A DNA stretch of 64,000 bases from Ferrimonas sp. YFM (GCF_030296015.1 NZ_AP027368.1:1054001-1118000), one strand, 5' to 3'; positions 9,584-19,545 are shown, counted from the first letter of the stretch. Translations and numbers: made by a program. Notes: a model not told the origin generated them from the sequence alone.

Positions 9584-10840
9584 ATGCTGGAAAAAACTAT
9601 GAACATCGCCGATTTTGATCCCGAACTCTGGGAAGCGATGGAAGCGGAGCGTGTCCGTCAGGAAGAGCATATCGAACTGATCGCCTCCGAAAACTACACC
9701 AGCCCCCGAGTGCTGGAGGCCCAGGGCTCTCAGCTGACCAACAAGTACGCAGAAGGCTATCCGCACAAGCGCTATTACGGTGGCTGTGAGTATGTCGACA
9801 AGTCCGAAGAGCTGGCCATCAATCGTGCCAACGAGCTGTTCGGTTCCGACTACGCCAACGTTCAGCCCCACTCCGGCTCCCAGGCCAATGCCGCGGTCTA
9901 CATGGCCCTGCTGCAGCCCGGCGATACCGTACTGGGAATGAGCCTGGCCCACGGTGGCCACCTGACCCACGGCGCCAGCGTCTCCTTCTCCGGGAAAATG
10001 TACAACGCCGTTCAGTACGGTATCTCTCCTGAGACCGGTGAGATCGATTACGACGAAGTGCTGGCCCTGGCCAAAGAGCATCAGCCCAAGATGATCATCG
10101 CCGGCTTCTCCGCCTACTCCGGTGTCATCGACTGGGCCAAATTCCGCGAGATTGCCGATGAAGTGGGTGCCTACCTGTTTGTGGACATGGCCCACGTGGC
10201 GGGTCTGATTGCCGCCGGCGTCTACCCCAACCCGGTGCCTCACGCCCATGTGGTGACCACCACCACTCACAAGACCCTGGCGGGTCCCCGTGGTGGCCTG
10301 ATCCTCTCCGCCTGTGGCGACGAGACCATCTACAAGAAGCTGAACTCCGCGGTGTTCCCCGGCGGTCAGGGCGGCCCTCTGTGTCACGTGATCGCCGCCA
10401 AGGCGGTGGCCTTCAAGGAAGCGCTGCAGCCTGAGTTCAAAACCTACCAGCAGCAGGTGGTGACCAACGCCCAGGCGATGGCCGAAGTGTTCATGGCCCG
10501 TGGTTATAAGGTGGTGTCCGGTGGTACTCAAAACCACCTGTTCCTGTTGGACCTCATCGACAAGGACATTACCGGTAAGGATGCGGACGCCGCCCTGGGC
10601 CGCGCCAACATCACGGTCAACAAGAACTCAGTGCCCAACGATCCCCGCAGCCCCTTTGTGACCTCTGGTCTGCGTATCGGCACCCCGGCCCTGACCCGCC
10701 GTGGCATCGACGAGGCGGAATGTCGCGAGATGACCGGCTGGATCTGCGACATCCTCGACGATTTCGGTAACGAAGCCGTGGTCGAGCGGGTGAAGTCCCA
10801 GGTGAAGGAGCTGTGTGCCCGCCGTCCGGTTTACCGCTAA
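9584..10840 (+). CDS. glyA: GlyA, serine hydroxymethyltransferase
   Basis: A PLP enzyme that converts serine plus tetrahydrofolate to glycine plus 5,10-methylene-THF, the main one-carbon source. It has 418 residues. The N-terminus ([16 protein letters not shown]), the [19 protein letters not shown] block, and the PLP-lysine motif [14 protein letters not shown] (near residue 229) are standard. ATG 9584 matches the MLKxxMNIADYD start of E. coli; a second ATG at 9599 is less likely. It has its own strong terminator and leads into nrdR and the riboflavin genes, as in Shewanella. Confidence 0.97.
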   Translation: MLEKTMNIADFDPELWEAMEAERVRQEEHIELIASENYTSPRVLEAQGSQLTNKYAEGYPHKRYYGGCEYVDKSEELAINRANELFGSDYANVQPHSGSQANAAVYMALLQPGDTVLGMSLAHGGHLTHGASVSFSGKMYNAVQYGISPETGEIDYDEVLALAKEHQPKMIIAGFSAYSGVIDWAKFREIADEVGAYLFVDMAHVAGLIAAGVYPNPVPHAHVVTTTTHKTLAGPRGGLILSACGDETIYKKLNSAVFPGGQGGPLCHVIAAKAVAFKEALQPEFKTYQQQVVTNAQAMAEVFMARGYKVVSGGTQNHLFLLDLIDKDITGKDADAALGRANITVNKNSVPNDPRSPFVTSGLRIGTPALTRRGIDEAECREMTGWICDILDDFGNEAVVERVKSQVKELCARRPVYR

Positions 10841-10872
10841 TCTGAATCCGGTGCGGTGACCAGTTCGTCTGT

Positions 10873-10906
10873 ACAGGGCCCATCACTCGATGGGCCCTGT
10901 TGTTTT
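10873..10906 (+). terminator. Intrinsic terminator of glyA
   Basis: A perfect 12-bp stem (10873-10884 with 10889-10900), ACTC loop, then TTGTTTT. It separates glyA from the nrdR operon. Confidence 0.9.
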
Positions 10907-11024
10907 CCTACCCACAATGACCCGGAATCTCTTTTTGAGACCCTCCTTTGTTAGCAAAGGGTTATGGAGTCACGTCCAGACGGAGAGCCAGATCAAAGGG
11001 CGAGCCCCAAACCCCCGCAAACCG

Positions 11025-11053
11025 TTAACCTGAGGGCGTAAATCCGCTATTCT
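11025..11053 (+). promoter_or_regulatory. Possible sigma-70 promoter for nrdR-rib operon
   Basis: TTAACC (11025-11030) and TATTCT (11048-11053) are 17 bases apart, each four of six to consensus, 49 bases before nrdR. Moderate match only; no other candidate stands out in this gap. Confidence 0.35.
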
Positions 11054-11102
11054 ATGCAGTCAGTTAAGCTGTCCTGGTAAAAGGGACCCCGCCGGAGGCA
11101 AC

Positions 11103-11552
11103 ATGCACTGTCCATTTTGTTCAACCAACGACACCAAGGTGATCGACTCCCGTCTGGTGGCCGAAGGGCACCAGGTGCGACGCCGCCGTGAGTGTCTTAC
11201 CTGTCATGAGCGTTTCACCACTTTCGAAACCGCCGAACTGGTGATGCCCAGGGTGATCAAACAGAACGGCACCCGAGAGCCCTTTGATGAGGAGAAACTG
11301 CGTCGTGGCATTCAGCGCGCCGTGGAGAAGCGTCCGGTGTCTCAGGAAGCCATCGAGCAGTCCCTGAGTAAGATCAAGTCCGCTCTGCGCGCCACCGGCG
11401 AGCGGGAAGTGGGTTCAGACATGGTGGGTAATCTGGTGATGGAGCAATTGATGGCCCTGGATAAGGTGGCCTACATCCGTTTCGCCTCTGTGTACCGGGC
11501 CTTCGAAGATCTGTCTCAATTCGGCGAAGCGATCGCCAAGCTGGAAAAGTAA
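11103..11552 (+). CDS. nrdR: NrdR, ribonucleotide reductase repressor
   Basis: A nucleotide-sensing repressor of nrd genes, 149 residues. The N-terminal zinc ribbon uses Cys3, Cys6, Cys31 and Cys34 ([15 protein letters not shown]); the ATP-cone spans about 49-139 ([16 protein letters not shown]). Its stop overlaps the ribD start by one base (TAATG), so translation is coupled. The pairing with ribD is conserved in gammaproteobacteria. Confidence 0.97.
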   Translation: MHCPFCSTNDTKVIDSRLVAEGHQVRRRRECLTCHERFTTFETAELVMPRVIKQNGTREPFDEEKLRRGIQRAVEKRPVSQEAIEQSLSKIKSALRATGEREVGSDMVGNLVMEQLMALDKVAYIRFASVYRAFEDLSQFGEAIAKLEK

Positions 11553-12664
11553 TGAACTGGTCAGAAGACGACTTTCAATTCATGCGCCGGGCCATCGAAC
11601 TGGCCCGGCGCGGCCGTTTCTCTACCCGCCCCAACCCTGCAGTGGGCTGCGTCATCGTCAAGGATGGCCAGGTGGTGGGAGAGGGGTTCCATCCCAAGGC
11701 GGGTGAGCCCCATGCCGAGGTGTTTGCCCTGCGCGCCGCTGCCGAGCAGGCCCGGGGGGCCACCGCCTATGTGACCCTGGAGCCGTGCTCCCATTATGGC
11801 CGCACCCCACCTTGTGCCGAGGCCCTGATCAAGGCCGGCGTCGGCCGGGTGGTGGCCGCCATGGTGGATCCCAATCCCCAGGTGGCAGGTCGGGGCCTGA
11901 CCATGTTGCGCGAAGCGGGCATCGAGGTCGCTGCGGGTTTGCTGGAGGGGGATGCCAGGGCGATCAACCCAGGTTTTATCAAAAGGATGTCCACCGGGCG
12001 TCCCTACATCCGCATCAAGCTGGCGGCTTCCATCGATGGCCGCACCGCCCTGGCCAATGGGCAGTCGAAATGGATCACCGGCCCACAAGCCAGGATGGAT
12101 GTCCAGGCGATGCGTCTGGCCCACGGCGCTATCATTACCGGTGCCGACTCGGTGCTGGCGGATGACCCGTCCATGAATGTGCGCCCTGAGCAGCTGCCCG
12201 AGTCGCTGGCGTTGCCTCAGCACTGGTCTCAGCCCCTGCGGGTGGTGGTGGACGGCCGGGCCCGGCTGGCGCCACCACTGAAGATGACCGAGGTGGAGGG
12301 TCCCATGCTGCTGGCGTCCACCCAGGACTACGCTTGTGACTGGCCATCATCGGTAGAGTGCTGGCAGGGTCCCTCCAACGGGGAGAAGCTGGACCTGCAA
12401 GCCCTTATCGCCGAGCTGGCCGAACGCCAGATCAACACCGTGATGGTGGAGGCGGGGGCCTCATTGGCCGGCGCCTTTCTCAGTTCCGGTCTCTGGGATG
12501 AACTAATTCTGTATCAGGCACCTAAGATGATGGGCAGCGACGGCCGCGGGGTGGTAAACCTGCCCGAGCTGGCTGAGATGGCCCAGGTGCCGGAGTTTCA
12601 ATTTAAAGACGTACGCCGGGTCGGCGCCGATTTGCGGCTGACCCTGGTGCGCGCGGAGTCATAG
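11552..12664 (+). CDS. ribD: RibD, bifunctional pyrimidine deaminase/reductase
   Basis: The second and third steps of riboflavin synthesis. The N-terminal deaminase has the zinc site His54-Ala-Glu56 with Cys79 and Cys88 (LEPCSHYGRTPPC). The C-terminal NADPH reductase starts near 148 (RPYIRIKLAASIDGRTAL) and keeps WITG and TVMVEAGASLAGAFL. 370 residues is normal. Its TAG abuts the ribE ATG with no spacing. Confidence 0.96.
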   Translation: MNWSEDDFQFMRRAIELARRGRFSTRPNPAVGCVIVKDGQVVGEGFHPKAGEPHAEVFALRAAAEQARGATAYVTLEPCSHYGRTPPCAEALIKAGVGRVVAAMVDPNPQVAGRGLTMLREAGIEVAAGLLEGDARAINPGFIKRMSTGRPYIRIKLAASIDGRTALANGQSKWITGPQARMDVQAMRLAHGAIITGADSVLADDPSMNVRPEQLPESLALPQHWSQPLRVVVDGRARLAPPLKMTEVEGPMLLASTQDYACDWPSSVECWQGPSNGEKLDLQALIAELAERQINTVMVEAGASLAGAFLSSGLWDELILYQAPKMMGSDGRGVVNLPELAEMAQVPEFQFKDVRRVGADLRLTLVRAES

Positions 12665-13321
12665 ATGTTTACAGGCATTATCGAAGCGGTAGGCACCCTG
12701 CGTCAGCTGGAACGCCGCGGTGACGACCTCAAGGTGACCGTGGCCAGCGGCAAGCTGCCCCTGGAAGACGTGCAACTGGGAGACAGCATCGCCACCAACG
12801 GCGTCTGTCTCACCGTGGTGGAGAAGCTGGCGGACGGCTATGTGGCCGATGTGTCCGGTGAAACCCTGGCACGAACCAATTTTGCTCACTACCAGGTTGG
12901 CCAGAAGGTCAATCTGGAGCGGGCGGTGACCCCGGACACCCGTCTGGGAGGTCATCTGGTCAGCGGCCACATCGACGGCCTGGCCACAGTCGAGAGCGTC
13001 AGCCCCCGCGGACGCGCCATAGAGTATTGGCTGCGGGCCCCATCGGGCCTGGGCCGCTACATCCCCGAGAAGGGGTCGGTGACCATTGACGGCATCAGCC
13101 TGACCGCCAACGAGGTGGACGGTCACCGTTTCCGACTTACCCTGGTACCCCATACCGTCCAGGAGACCACCATAGGTGAGCTCAAGCCCGGTTCTACGGT
13201 GAACCTGGAGGTGGATCTGATCGCCCGTTATCTGGAGCGACTGATGCAACCTCTGGATGATGAGCCTGAGGCCGGCGGCATCACCATGGAGATGTTGGCA
13301 AAAACTGGATTCTTAAAATAA
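12665..13321 (+). CDS. ribE: RibE, riboflavin synthase alpha chain
   Basis: Makes riboflavin by dismutating two 6,7-dimethyl-8-ribityllumazines. The 218-residue chain has two lumazine-binding repeats (about 1-97 and 98-200): [10 protein letters not shown] with ATNGVCLTV, and LVSGHIDG with [10 protein letters not shown]. Called ribC in E. coli naming. It lies between ribD and ribB, 13 bases before the latter. Confidence 0.95.
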   Translation: MFTGIIEAVGTLRQLERRGDDLKVTVASGKLPLEDVQLGDSIATNGVCLTVVEKLADGYVADVSGETLARTNFAHYQVGQKVNLERAVTPDTRLGGHLVSGHIDGLATVESVSPRGRAIEYWLRAPSGLGRYIPEKGSVTIDGISLTANEVDGHRFRLTLVPHTVQETTIGELKPGSTVNLEVDLIARYLERLMQPLDDEPEAGGITMEMLAKTGFLK

Positions 13322-13334
13322 CAAGGTCATCAAG

Positions 13335-14441
13335 ATGGCACTGAACAGCATTGAAGAGATCATCGAGGATATCCGTCTGGGCAAGATGGTGATCCTGATG
13401 GACGACGAGGATCGCGAGAACGAGGGCGATCTGATCATGGCCGCGGAAGCGGTGACCCCGGAAGCGATCAACTTTATGGCCAAGTATGGCCGTGGATTGA
13501 TCTGCATGCCCATGAGCGGTGAGCGCTGTGACCGTCTGGGTCTGCACCAGATGGTCTCCCGCCACACCGAGCAGTACGGCACCGCCTTTACCGTCTCCAT
13601 CGAGGCGGCCCAAGGGGTGACTACAGGCATCTCCGCCGCCGATCGCGCGGTCACCATTTTGACCGCCGTGGCCAAGGACGCCAAGCCCACCGACCTGGTG
13701 CAGCCCGGGCATATCTTTCCCCTGCGTGCCCGTGAGGGTGGGGTGCTGACCCGAGCCGGTCACACCGAAGCCTCGGTGGACCTGGCCCGCCTGGGTGGAT
13801 ACGAGTCCGCCGCGGTGATCGTGGAGATCCTCAATGAGGATGGCACCATGGCCCGTCGTCCTCAGCTGGAGGAGTTTGCCGCGGAGCATGGCCTCAAGGT
13901 GGGCACCATCGCCGACCTGATTGAGTACCGCAACCTCAATGAGACCACCATTGTCCGTGAAGCCAGCTGCCGCTGGCCCACCCGCTTTGGTGAGTTTGAG
14001 CTGGTGAGCTTCCGCGACACCATTGACGGTGAAGCCCACTTTGCCCTGGTGAAGGGCGACCTGGCTGACAACCCTCTGGTCCGGGTTCATCTGCATGATG
14101 GCTTCAACGACCTGTTGTTCTCCGAACGTGGCGGCGCCAGCCCCTGGGGCCTGGACAGTGCCCTTGGCCGCATCGCCCAGGAGGAGAACGGTGTGCTGGT
14201 GCTGTTGGGTCGTCACCAGACCAGCGAAGAGCTGTTGGAGCAGATCAAAGCTTACGCCGAAGAGGACAAGGGTGCCGTTGGCCCCAAGCACAAGCCTTTC
14301 GGCACCTCCCGCACCGTGGGTGTGGGATCCCAGATCCTGGCGGAGCTGGGGGTCACCCGGATGCGTCTGCTGTCCGGGCAGAAACGTTACCACGCCCTGT
14401 CCGGTTTCGGACTGGAAGTGACCGAGTACATCGGTGAATAA
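13335..14441 (+). CDS. ribB: RibB (DHBP synthase) with degenerate RibA-like C-terminal domain (RibBX type)
   Basis: 368 residues. The N-terminal domain (about 1-200) is 3,4-dihydroxy-2-butanone-4-phosphate synthase, with the acidic metal loop [11 protein letters not shown] (22-32) and [16 protein letters not shown]. The C-terminal half has the length of GTP cyclohydrolase II but lacks its zinc cysteines: where RibA has a GDxxGSxRCDCG-type motif this reads [21 protein letters not shown] cyclohydrolase II activity is therefore not expected, and a separate ribA should exist. This architecture is known from Shewanella and relatives as RibBX, with the C-terminal role unclear. No FMN riboswitch is visible upstream. 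Confidence 0.9.
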   Translation: MALNSIEEIIEDIRLGKMVILMDDEDRENEGDLIMAAEAVTPEAINFMAKYGRGLICMPMSGERCDRLGLHQMVSRHTEQYGTAFTVSIEAAQGVTTGISAADRAVTILTAVAKDAKPTDLVQPGHIFPLRAREGGVLTRAGHTEASVDLARLGGYESAAVIVEILNEDGTMARRPQLEEFAAEHGLKVGTIADLIEYRNLNETTIVREASCRWPTRFGEFELVSFRDTIDGEAHFALVKGDLADNPLVRVHLHDGFNDLLFSERGGASPWGLDSALGRIAQEENGVLVLLGRHQTSEELLEQIKAYAEEDKGAVGPKHKPFGTSRTVGVGSQILAELGVTRMRLLSGQKRYHALSGFGLEVTEYIGE

Positions 14442-14551
14442 AACTGGCCGGCCAGCGTTAAGTTTTTAATGCTGGCTGTGCTATCATTACGCCACTTTTC
14501 GCCCCGGTCTCATGCCGGGGCGTATACCAATCTGTTTTTTGGATATAAATC

Positions 14552-15016
14552 ATGATTGTCATCGAAGGAAACATTGAAGCCAAAGGCGCTAAGATCGCCC
14601 TGGTGGTCGGCCGTTTTAACAGCTTTGTCGTAGAGAGCCTGGTAGAGGGCGCCATCGATACCCTGAAGCGTCTTGGTAACGTCAATGACGATGATATCTC
14701 CATCGTTCGCGTACCTGGCGCCTTCGAACTGCCTCTGGCAGCTCGCAAACTGGCTGCCAAGGGTGAGTTTGACGCCATCATCGCACTGGGTGCGGTGATC
14801 CGTGGTGGCACTCCCCACTTCGATTTCGTTGCCGGAGAGTGCAACAAGGGACTGGCACAGGTGATGCTGGAGTTTGATACTCCCGTCTCCTTCGGCGTCC
14901 TAACTACCGATACCATCGAGCAGGCCATTGAGCGTGCCGGCACCAAGGCTGGCAACAAGGGCCACGAGGCCGCAATGAGCGCCCTGGAGATGGTCAACGT
15001 CCTTAAGCAGATTTAA
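14552..15016 (+). CDS. ribH: RibH, 6,7-dimethyl-8-ribityllumazine synthase
   Basis: Condenses the RibB product with the RibD-derived pyrimidine; expected to form a large (60-mer-type) shell. It has 154 residues with [28 protein letters not shown] (catalytic His) and [16 protein letters not shown]. The 110-base gap from ribB holds two hairpins (about 14450-14475 and 14508-14530) without proper T-tracts, so partial read-through regulation is possible. Confidence 0.96.
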   Translation: MIVIEGNIEAKGAKIALVVGRFNSFVVESLVEGAIDTLKRLGNVNDDDISIVRVPGAFELPLAARKLAAKGEFDAIIALGAVIRGGTPHFDFVAGECNKGLAQVMLEFDTPVSFGVLTTDTIEQAIERAGTKAGNKGHEAAMSALEMVNVLKQI

Positions 15017-15043
15017 GAGACGTCTATAATTCAGGAGAACCAA

Positions 15044-15454
15044 GTGAAGCCTTCAGAGCGTCGCAAAGCCCGCCGACTGGCGGTGCAAGCCATCTATTCA
15101 TGGCAATTGAGTAGAAATGATGTGGCTAACGTAGAGCACCATTTCCTCACAGAGCAGGAAACCGACGGCGTGGATGTGGCTTACTTCCGTGAACTGCTGG
15201 TTGGGGTATCGACCCACGCCAAGCAGTTGGATGAAAAGTGCAAGCCTTACCTGGCTCGTCTCATCGAGGAAGTGGACCCCATCGAACTGGCGGTTTTGCG
15301 CCTGGGCGCGTACGAGTTGCTCTATCGCGACGACGTGCCCTTCAAGGTGGCTATCAACGAAGCCATTGAACTGGCCAAGGTTTTCGCCTCCGACGACAGC
15401 CACAAGTTCGTCAACGGGGTGCTGGATAAACTGGCCAACGCCCAGAAGCGTTAA
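15044..15454 (+). CDS. nusB: NusB, transcription antitermination factor
   Basis: Binds boxA RNA with NusE (S10) in rRNA antitermination. The 136-residue all-helical protein has the N-terminal [18 protein letters not shown] and the conserved [18 protein letters not shown]. It starts at GTG 15044 with AGGAG about eight bases upstream. A perfect TATAAT (15025-15030) lies in the short ribH-nusB gap but without a good -35. Confidence 0.95.
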   Translation: MKPSERRKARRLAVQAIYSWQLSRNDVANVEHHFLTEQETDGVDVAYFRELLVGVSTHAKQLDEKCKPYLARLIEEVDPIELAVLRLGAYELLYRDDVPFKVAINEAIELAKVFASDDSHKFVNGVLDKLANAQKR

Positions 15455-15481
15455 GCTTTAGCGTTGATCGATTAATGGAGC

Positions 15482-15507
15482 GGCCACATAACTATGTGGC
15501 CCTTTTT
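15482..15507 (+). terminator. Intrinsic terminator of nusB overlapping the thiL start region
   Basis: Stem GGCCACAT (15482-15489) and ATGTGGCC (15494-15501), loop AACT, then CTTTTT. The U-tract ends only five bases before thiL ATG 15512, and another in-frame ATG (15494) lies inside the stem. Messages that read into thiL from nusB must pass this hairpin. Confidence 0.8.
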
Positions 15508-15511
15508 ATGT

Positions 15512-16483
15512 ATGCCTATTAGCGAATTTGAATTGATCGAGCGGTTCTTCCGTCAGGGATGTCAGCGAGGCAACCAGCGCAAGGACGTATTGATGGGGAT
15601 CGGTGACGATGCCGCCGTCCTGAAGATGCCGGACAACAACCAGCTGGTGGCCACCACGGACACCCTGGTTGAGGGGATCCATTTCCTGCCCTCCATCGAC
15701 CCTCAAGTACTGGCGTATAAGTCGGTGGCGGTCAACCTGTCGGATCTGGCCGCCATGGGCGCGGATCCCGCCTGGCTGACCCTGGCCCTGACCCTGCCGA
15801 CCAGCGATGAAGCCTGGCTGGCCCGTTTCGCCGCCGGTTTGAACCAGATCTGTGAGTACTATGGTATCGCCCTGGTCGGGGGAGACACCACCCGCGGTCC
15901 GCTGACCATCACCCTGACCGCCCTGGGCCATGTGCCCGCGGACCAGTCCCTGACCCGCAGTGGTGCCAAGCCCGGAGACTGGATCTTCGTCACCGGTCAC
16001 CTCGGCGACAGCGCCGCCGGCCTCAAGCTGCTCAAGGGCGAACTGGAGGCCAGTGACGACCACAAAGAGTTTCTGGTGACCCGTCACCTGAGGCCGACGC
16101 CGCGAATCCTGGCGGGACGCTCTCTGCGTGGCATTGCCAGCTCCTGCCTGGATCTCTCCGACGGCCTGGCCGGGGATCTGGAGCACATCGTCAAGGCGTC
16201 AGAGGTGTCCGCTCATGTGGAGATCGATAAGCTGCCTCTGTCCAGGGCGCTGCAGGAGACTCTGGGGCTGGAGGAGGCCCGTCAACTGGCGATCCGTGGC
16301 GGCGAAGATTATGAGCTGCTGTTCACCGTACCCGAGGCTCAGAAGGGCGCCCTGATCACCGCCCTGGGTGAGGCGGGAGTCAGCCACACCTGCATCGGCC
16401 AGGTTCGTGCCGGCAGCGGCATCCACTACTATTGCGATGGTGAGCCTCTGGCTGAGGCGCCCCAGAGCTTCCGCCACTTCTGA
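15512..16483 (+). CDS. thiL: ThiL, thiamine-monophosphate kinase
   Basis: Phosphorylates thiamine monophosphate to the diphosphate cofactor. About 323 residues with GIGDDAAVL, TDTLVEGIHF, VNLSDLAAMGADPAWLTLALTLP and GGDTTRGP, as in E. coli ThiL. The start is unclear: ATG 15512 (MPISEFELIERFF) fits homologues but has no ribosome site. ATG 15494 adds six residues and has GGAG 13 bases upstream, yet lies within the terminator stem. Confidence 0.93.
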   Translation: MPISEFELIERFFRQGCQRGNQRKDVLMGIGDDAAVLKMPDNNQLVATTDTLVEGIHFLPSIDPQVLAYKSVAVNLSDLAAMGADPAWLTLALTLPTSDEAWLARFAAGLNQICEYYGIALVGGDTTRGPLTITLTALGHVPADQSLTRSGAKPGDWIFVTGHLGDSAAGLKLLKGELEASDDHKEFLVTRHLRPTPRILAGRSLRGIASSCLDLSDGLAGDLEHIVKASEVSAHVEIDKLPLSRALQETLGLEEARQLAIRGGEDYELLFTVPEAQKGALITALGEAGVSHTCIGQVRAGSGIHYYCDGEPLAEAPQSFRHF

Positions 16484-16493
16484 GGGAAGAGAG

Positions 16494-16976
16494 ATGACGC
16501 GATTTGCTGGTGTGCGCCTGAGCAACCCGGTGCACTTCCTGGCCCTGGGGGGCGGCCTGGGGCTGGCGCCCAAGGCGCCGGGCACCTTCGGTACCCTGGC
16601 GGCTTTCCCCTTCTACTGGCTGATGCAGGACTGGTCCCTGTTTCCCTATCTGATGACCCTGATCCTGTTCTCTGCGGTGGGGATCTATCTGTGCGGCAAG
16701 ACCGCCGAGGACATGGGGGTGCACGATCATCCCGCCATCGTCTGGGATGAGGTGGTGGGAATGCTGATCACCCTGATCGCCGCCCCGGCGGGGTGGATCT
16801 GGCTGGTGATCGGCTTTGCCCTGTTCCGTCTGTTCGATATCTGGAAACCCTGGCCCATCCGCTTCTTCGACAAGCAGATGGAGGGGGGCCTGGGGATCAT
16901 GATGGACGACATCCTCGCCGGCATCTTTGCCCTGGTGTGGCTGCAAGCCCTGGCCCGCCTGTTCCCCGATCTGTGA
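16494..16976 (+). CDS. pgpA: PgpA, phosphatidylglycerophosphatase A
   Basis: An inner-membrane phosphatase that makes phosphatidylglycerol. It has 160 residues with GLGLAPKAPGTFGTLAAFP, the acidic motif DMGVHDHPAIVWDEVVGM, and KPWPIRFFD with MMDDILAG, as in E. coli PgpA. ATG 16494 follows a GGGAAGAGAG purine-rich site. It lies 10 bases after thiL, a conserved pair. Confidence 0.95.
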   Translation: MTRFAGVRLSNPVHFLALGGGLGLAPKAPGTFGTLAAFPFYWLMQDWSLFPYLMTLILFSAVGIYLCGKTAEDMGVHDHPAIVWDEVVGMLITLIAAPAGWIWLVIGFALFRLFDIWKPWPIRFFDKQMEGGLGIMMDDILAGIFALVWLQALARLFPDL

Positions 16977-16985
16977 TGCTCCCCC

Positions 16986-17010
16986 AAAGGCCCGCGCTCT
17001 GCGGGCCTTT
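16986..17010 (+). terminator. Intrinsic terminator of thiL-pgpA
   Basis: A perfect 10-bp stem AAAGGCCCGC/GCGGGCCTTT with loop GCTCT; the 3' arm ends in TTTT. It isolates the following arsenic operon. Confidence 0.85.
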
Positions 17011-17036
17011 TGTCATCAAAATGTCATCTTCCTCGC

Positions 17037-17090
17037 TTTACATATGCGTTTTGGCGAATATAATTAGTGCATATTCGTTTTTCCATATGT
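17037..17090 (+). promoter_or_regulatory. Promoter and nested operator of the arsR operon
   Basis: TTTACA (17037-17042) and a perfect TATAAT (17059-17064) are 16 bases apart. An inverted repeat CGAATAT (17055-17061) and ATATTCG (17071-17077) covers the -10. A second, outer repeat ACATATG (17040-17046) and CATATGT (17084-17090) encloses it on nearly the same axis. The AT-rich dyad with TATTCG is typical of ArsR/SmtB repressor sites, so ArsR autoregulation with arsenite release is expected. Confidence 0.75.
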
Positions 17091-17098
17091 GAGTCACC

Positions 17099-17446
17099 AT
17101 GAGAGATCCCGTATCCCTGCTCAAGGGGTTGGCCGACGCCACCCGGCTGAAGATCATGCTGCTCATCAGCCGCGAAGGGGAGCTGTGCGTCTGCGAGCTT
17201 TCCACTGCACTGGATGAGAGCCAACCCAAGATATCCCGTCACCTGGCCCGTCTGCGCAGTGAAGGCTTGCTGCGCGATGTGCGTAAGGGTCAGTGGGTGT
17301 TCTACCGCCTGGCGGAACTGCCGGACTGGACCCTGGATACCCTGGATGGACTCAACCAGCAACGGCCCGACGTCATCGACGCCGACATCAAACGACTGGC
17401 GGCCATGGGCGATCGCCCCGACCGCAAAGCACTGTGCTGCGACTGA
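17099..17446 (+). CDS. arsR: ArsR, arsenite-responsive repressor
   Basis: A 115-residue winged-helix repressor of the ArsR/SmtB family. The arsenite-site motif ELCVCEL gives Cys30 and Cys32 at the DNA-recognition helix; the third cysteine of E. coli ArsR (CVCDLC) is absent there. A vicinal pair Cys113-Cys114 at the C-terminus (ALCCD) may serve as ligands. ISRHLARLRSEGLL is the recognition helix. It is first in the operon and sits below a dyad-covered promoter; nine bases separate it from acr3. Confidence 0.93.
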   Translation: MRDPVSLLKGLADATRLKIMLLISREGELCVCELSTALDESQPKISRHLARLRSEGLLRDVRKGQWVFYRLAELPDWTLDTLDGLNQQRPDVIDADIKRLAAMGDRPDRKALCCD

Positions 17447-17455
17447 GGGGAAATC

Positions 17456-18514
17456 ATGGGACTGTTTGAACGTTATCTTAGCCTGTGGGTGGCCCTGGCC
17501 ATTGGCGCAGGCGTCCTGCTGGGCCAGCTGTGGCCCGAGGCCTTCGCTGCCCTGGCCAACTGGCAGGTGGCGCAAATCAATTTGGTCATTGCCGTACTTA
17601 TCTGGGTGATGATCTTCCCGATGATGGTGCAGGTGGAGTTCCGCTCCGTGCGTCAGGTGAGCCGCCAACCCAAAGGGCTGTGGCTGACTTTGGTGATCAA
17701 CTGGCTGATCAAGCCCTTCACCATGGCCGCCATCGCCTGGCTGTTCTTCCGTGGCCTGTTTGCGGATCTGGTGCCTGCCGCCGACGCGGAGCAGTACATT
17801 GCCGGGATGATCCTGCTGGGCGTGGCGCCCTGTACCGCCATGGTGTTTGTCTGGTCACAGCTGACCCGGGGCAACCCGGCCTACACCCTGGTTCAGGTAT
17901 CGGTGAACGACCTCATCATGGTGGTGGCTTTTGCCCCCATTGCCGCCCTGTTGTTGGGGGTGTCTGAGATCACCGTGCCCTGGGAAACCCTGGCCCTGTC
18001 CACCCTGCTCTATGTGGTGCTGCCCCTGGCCGTGGGCATCCTGGTCCGCCAACTGCTACTGCGACGTGGTCAGGCCGCCCTGGCGCGCTTCTGTGACAGC
18101 CTTAAGCCGGCGTCCATGACCGGCCTGCTGGCCACCGTGACGATCCTGTTTGGCATCCAGGCGCCCACTCTGCTGGCCAGCCCCATGGTGATCGGCTTGA
18201 TTGCCATCCCCTTGCTGATTCAGACCTATGGCATCTTCGTGATCGCCTACGGTGGTGCCAAGCTGCTCAAGTTGCCCCATAATGTGGCGGCTCCGGCAGC
18301 GATGATCGGCACCTCCAATTTCTTCGAGCTGGCGGTGGCGGTGGCCATTGCCCTGTTCGGCCTGCATTCCGGTGCGGCGCTGGCGACCGTGGTCGGTGTT
18401 CTGGTGGAGGTGCCGGTGATGCTCTCCCTGGTGGCCCTGGCCAATCGCACCCGCCACTGGTTTCCCCAGGCCGACGACAACCCCCATACTGACGCGGCGC
18501 CACAGTCCGCGTAA
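17456..18514 (+). CDS. acr3: Acr3-family arsenite efflux transporter
   Basis: A 352-residue, ten-helix inner-membrane protein of the BART superfamily that expels arsenite. The key motif [13 protein letters not shown] carries the essential Cys126, and [10 protein letters not shown] and [18 protein letters not shown] are Acr3 signatures. It is not the unrelated ArsB type. It would clear arsenite made inside the cell, or re-entering after periplasmic arsenate respiration by the ArrAB encoded nearby. Confidence 0.93.
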   Translation: MGLFERYLSLWVALAIGAGVLLGQLWPEAFAALANWQVAQINLVIAVLIWVMIFPMMVQVEFRSVRQVSRQPKGLWLTLVINWLIKPFTMAAIAWLFFRGLFADLVPAADAEQYIAGMILLGVAPCTAMVFVWSQLTRGNPAYTLVQVSVNDLIMVVAFAPIAALLLGVSEITVPWETLALSTLLYVVLPLAVGILVRQLLLRRGQAALARFCDSLKPASMTGLLATVTILFGIQAPTLLASPMVIGLIAIPLLIQTYGIFVIAYGGAKLLKLPHNVAAPAAMIGTSNFFELAVAVAIALFGLHSGAALATVVGVLVEVPVMLSLVALANRTRHWFPQADDNPHTDAAPQSA

Positions 18515-18537
18515 TCAACCGACTGAGAGAGAGAAAG

Positions 18538-19545
18538 ATGACGGTAAAAGTAGGCATCAACGGATTCGGGCGCATGGGGCGCCTGGCCCTGCGCGCCGCC
18601 TGGCAGTGGCCGGACTTTGAATTTGTTCAGGTGAATGACCCGGCGGGTGACGCCGACAGCCTGAGCCACCTGCTGGCCTTTGACAGCGTTCATGGTCGCT
18701 GGGATGCGGAGATCCGCAGTGAAGGCGATGCGATGATCATCGACGGCAAACGCATCGAAGTGACCAGCCACAAGACTCCGGCGGAGGGCGACTGGTCCGG
18801 GTGCGACATTGTCATTGAGGCATCCGGCAAGTTCAAGAGCAAAGAGAAACTGCAGCCCTTCCTGGACCAGGGGGTCAAGCGCGTGGTGGTGACGGCGCCG
18901 GTGAAGCAGGAAGGGGTGCTCGATGCAGTCTATGGCGTAAACCATCACTGGTACGACAGGGAGGTGCACCGCATTGTCACCGCCGCCTCCTGTACCACCA
19001 ACTGTCTGGCGCCAGCGGTGAAGGTGATCCAGGAGAAGCTGGGCATCAAGCACGGCTCCATGACCACCATCCACTCCATCACCAACACCCAGACCATTCT
19101 GGATGCGCCCCATAAGGATCTGCGCCGTGCCCGCGCCTGTGGCGAGAGCCTGATCCCCACCACTACGGGGTCGGCTACCGCCATCACCCACATCTTCCCC
19201 GAGCTCAAGGGCCGGCTCAACGGCCATGCGGTGCGGGTGCCTCTGTGCAACGCCTCCATTACCGATTGCGTGTTCGAGCTGGAGCGGGCCACCACGGTGG
19301 AGGAGGTCAATGCCCTGCTGAAAGAGGCCGCAGAAGGTGAACTGAAAGGGGTGCTGGGCTATGAGGAGCGTCCTCTGGTCTCCATCGATTATCGCACCAA
19401 CCCCCACTCCAGCGTGGTGGATGCCCCCTCCACCATGGTGGTGAACGACACCCAGCTTAAGCTCTACCTCTGGTATGACAACGAGTGGGGCTACGTCAAC
19501 CGTACCATGGAGCTGGCCCGCTACCTGGTGGCCCAGGGTCTTTGA
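18538..19545 (+). CDS. ArsJ-associated glyceraldehyde-3-phosphate dehydrogenase
   Basis: A 335-residue type I GAPDH with an NAD-binding [15 protein letters not shown], catalytic Cys152 ([10 protein letters not shown]) and His179. It differs from housekeeping Gap, for example in [11 protein letters not shown] and [19 protein letters not shown]. In ars operons such enzymes use arsenate in place of phosphate to form unstable 1-arseno-3-phosphoglycerate, which ArsJ exports. Gene order GAPDH-arsJ inside an arsR operon supports that role. A terminator-like hairpin follows it. Confidence 0.92.
   Translation: MTVKVGINGFGRMGRLALRAAWQWPDFEFVQVNDPAGDADSLSHLLAFDSVHGRWDAEIRSEGDAMIIDGKRIEVTSHKTPAEGDWSGCDIVIEASGKFKSKEKLQPFLDQGVKRVVVTAPVKQEGVLDAVYGVNHHWYDREVHRIVTAASCTTNCLAPAVKVIQEKLGIKHGSMTTIHSITNTQTILDAPHKDLRRARACGESLIPTTTGSATAITHIFPELKGRLNGHAVRVPLCNASITDCVFELERATTVEEVNALLKEAAEGELKGVLGYEERPLVSIDYRTNPHSSVVDAPSTMVVNDTQLKLYLWYDNEWGYVNRTMELARYLVAQGL

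Noticed and set aside
13322-14551. FMN riboswitch before ribB or ribH
   Set aside because: The ribE-ribB gap is 13 bases and the 110-base ribB-ribH gap has two simple hairpins without the conserved FMN-aptamer segments.
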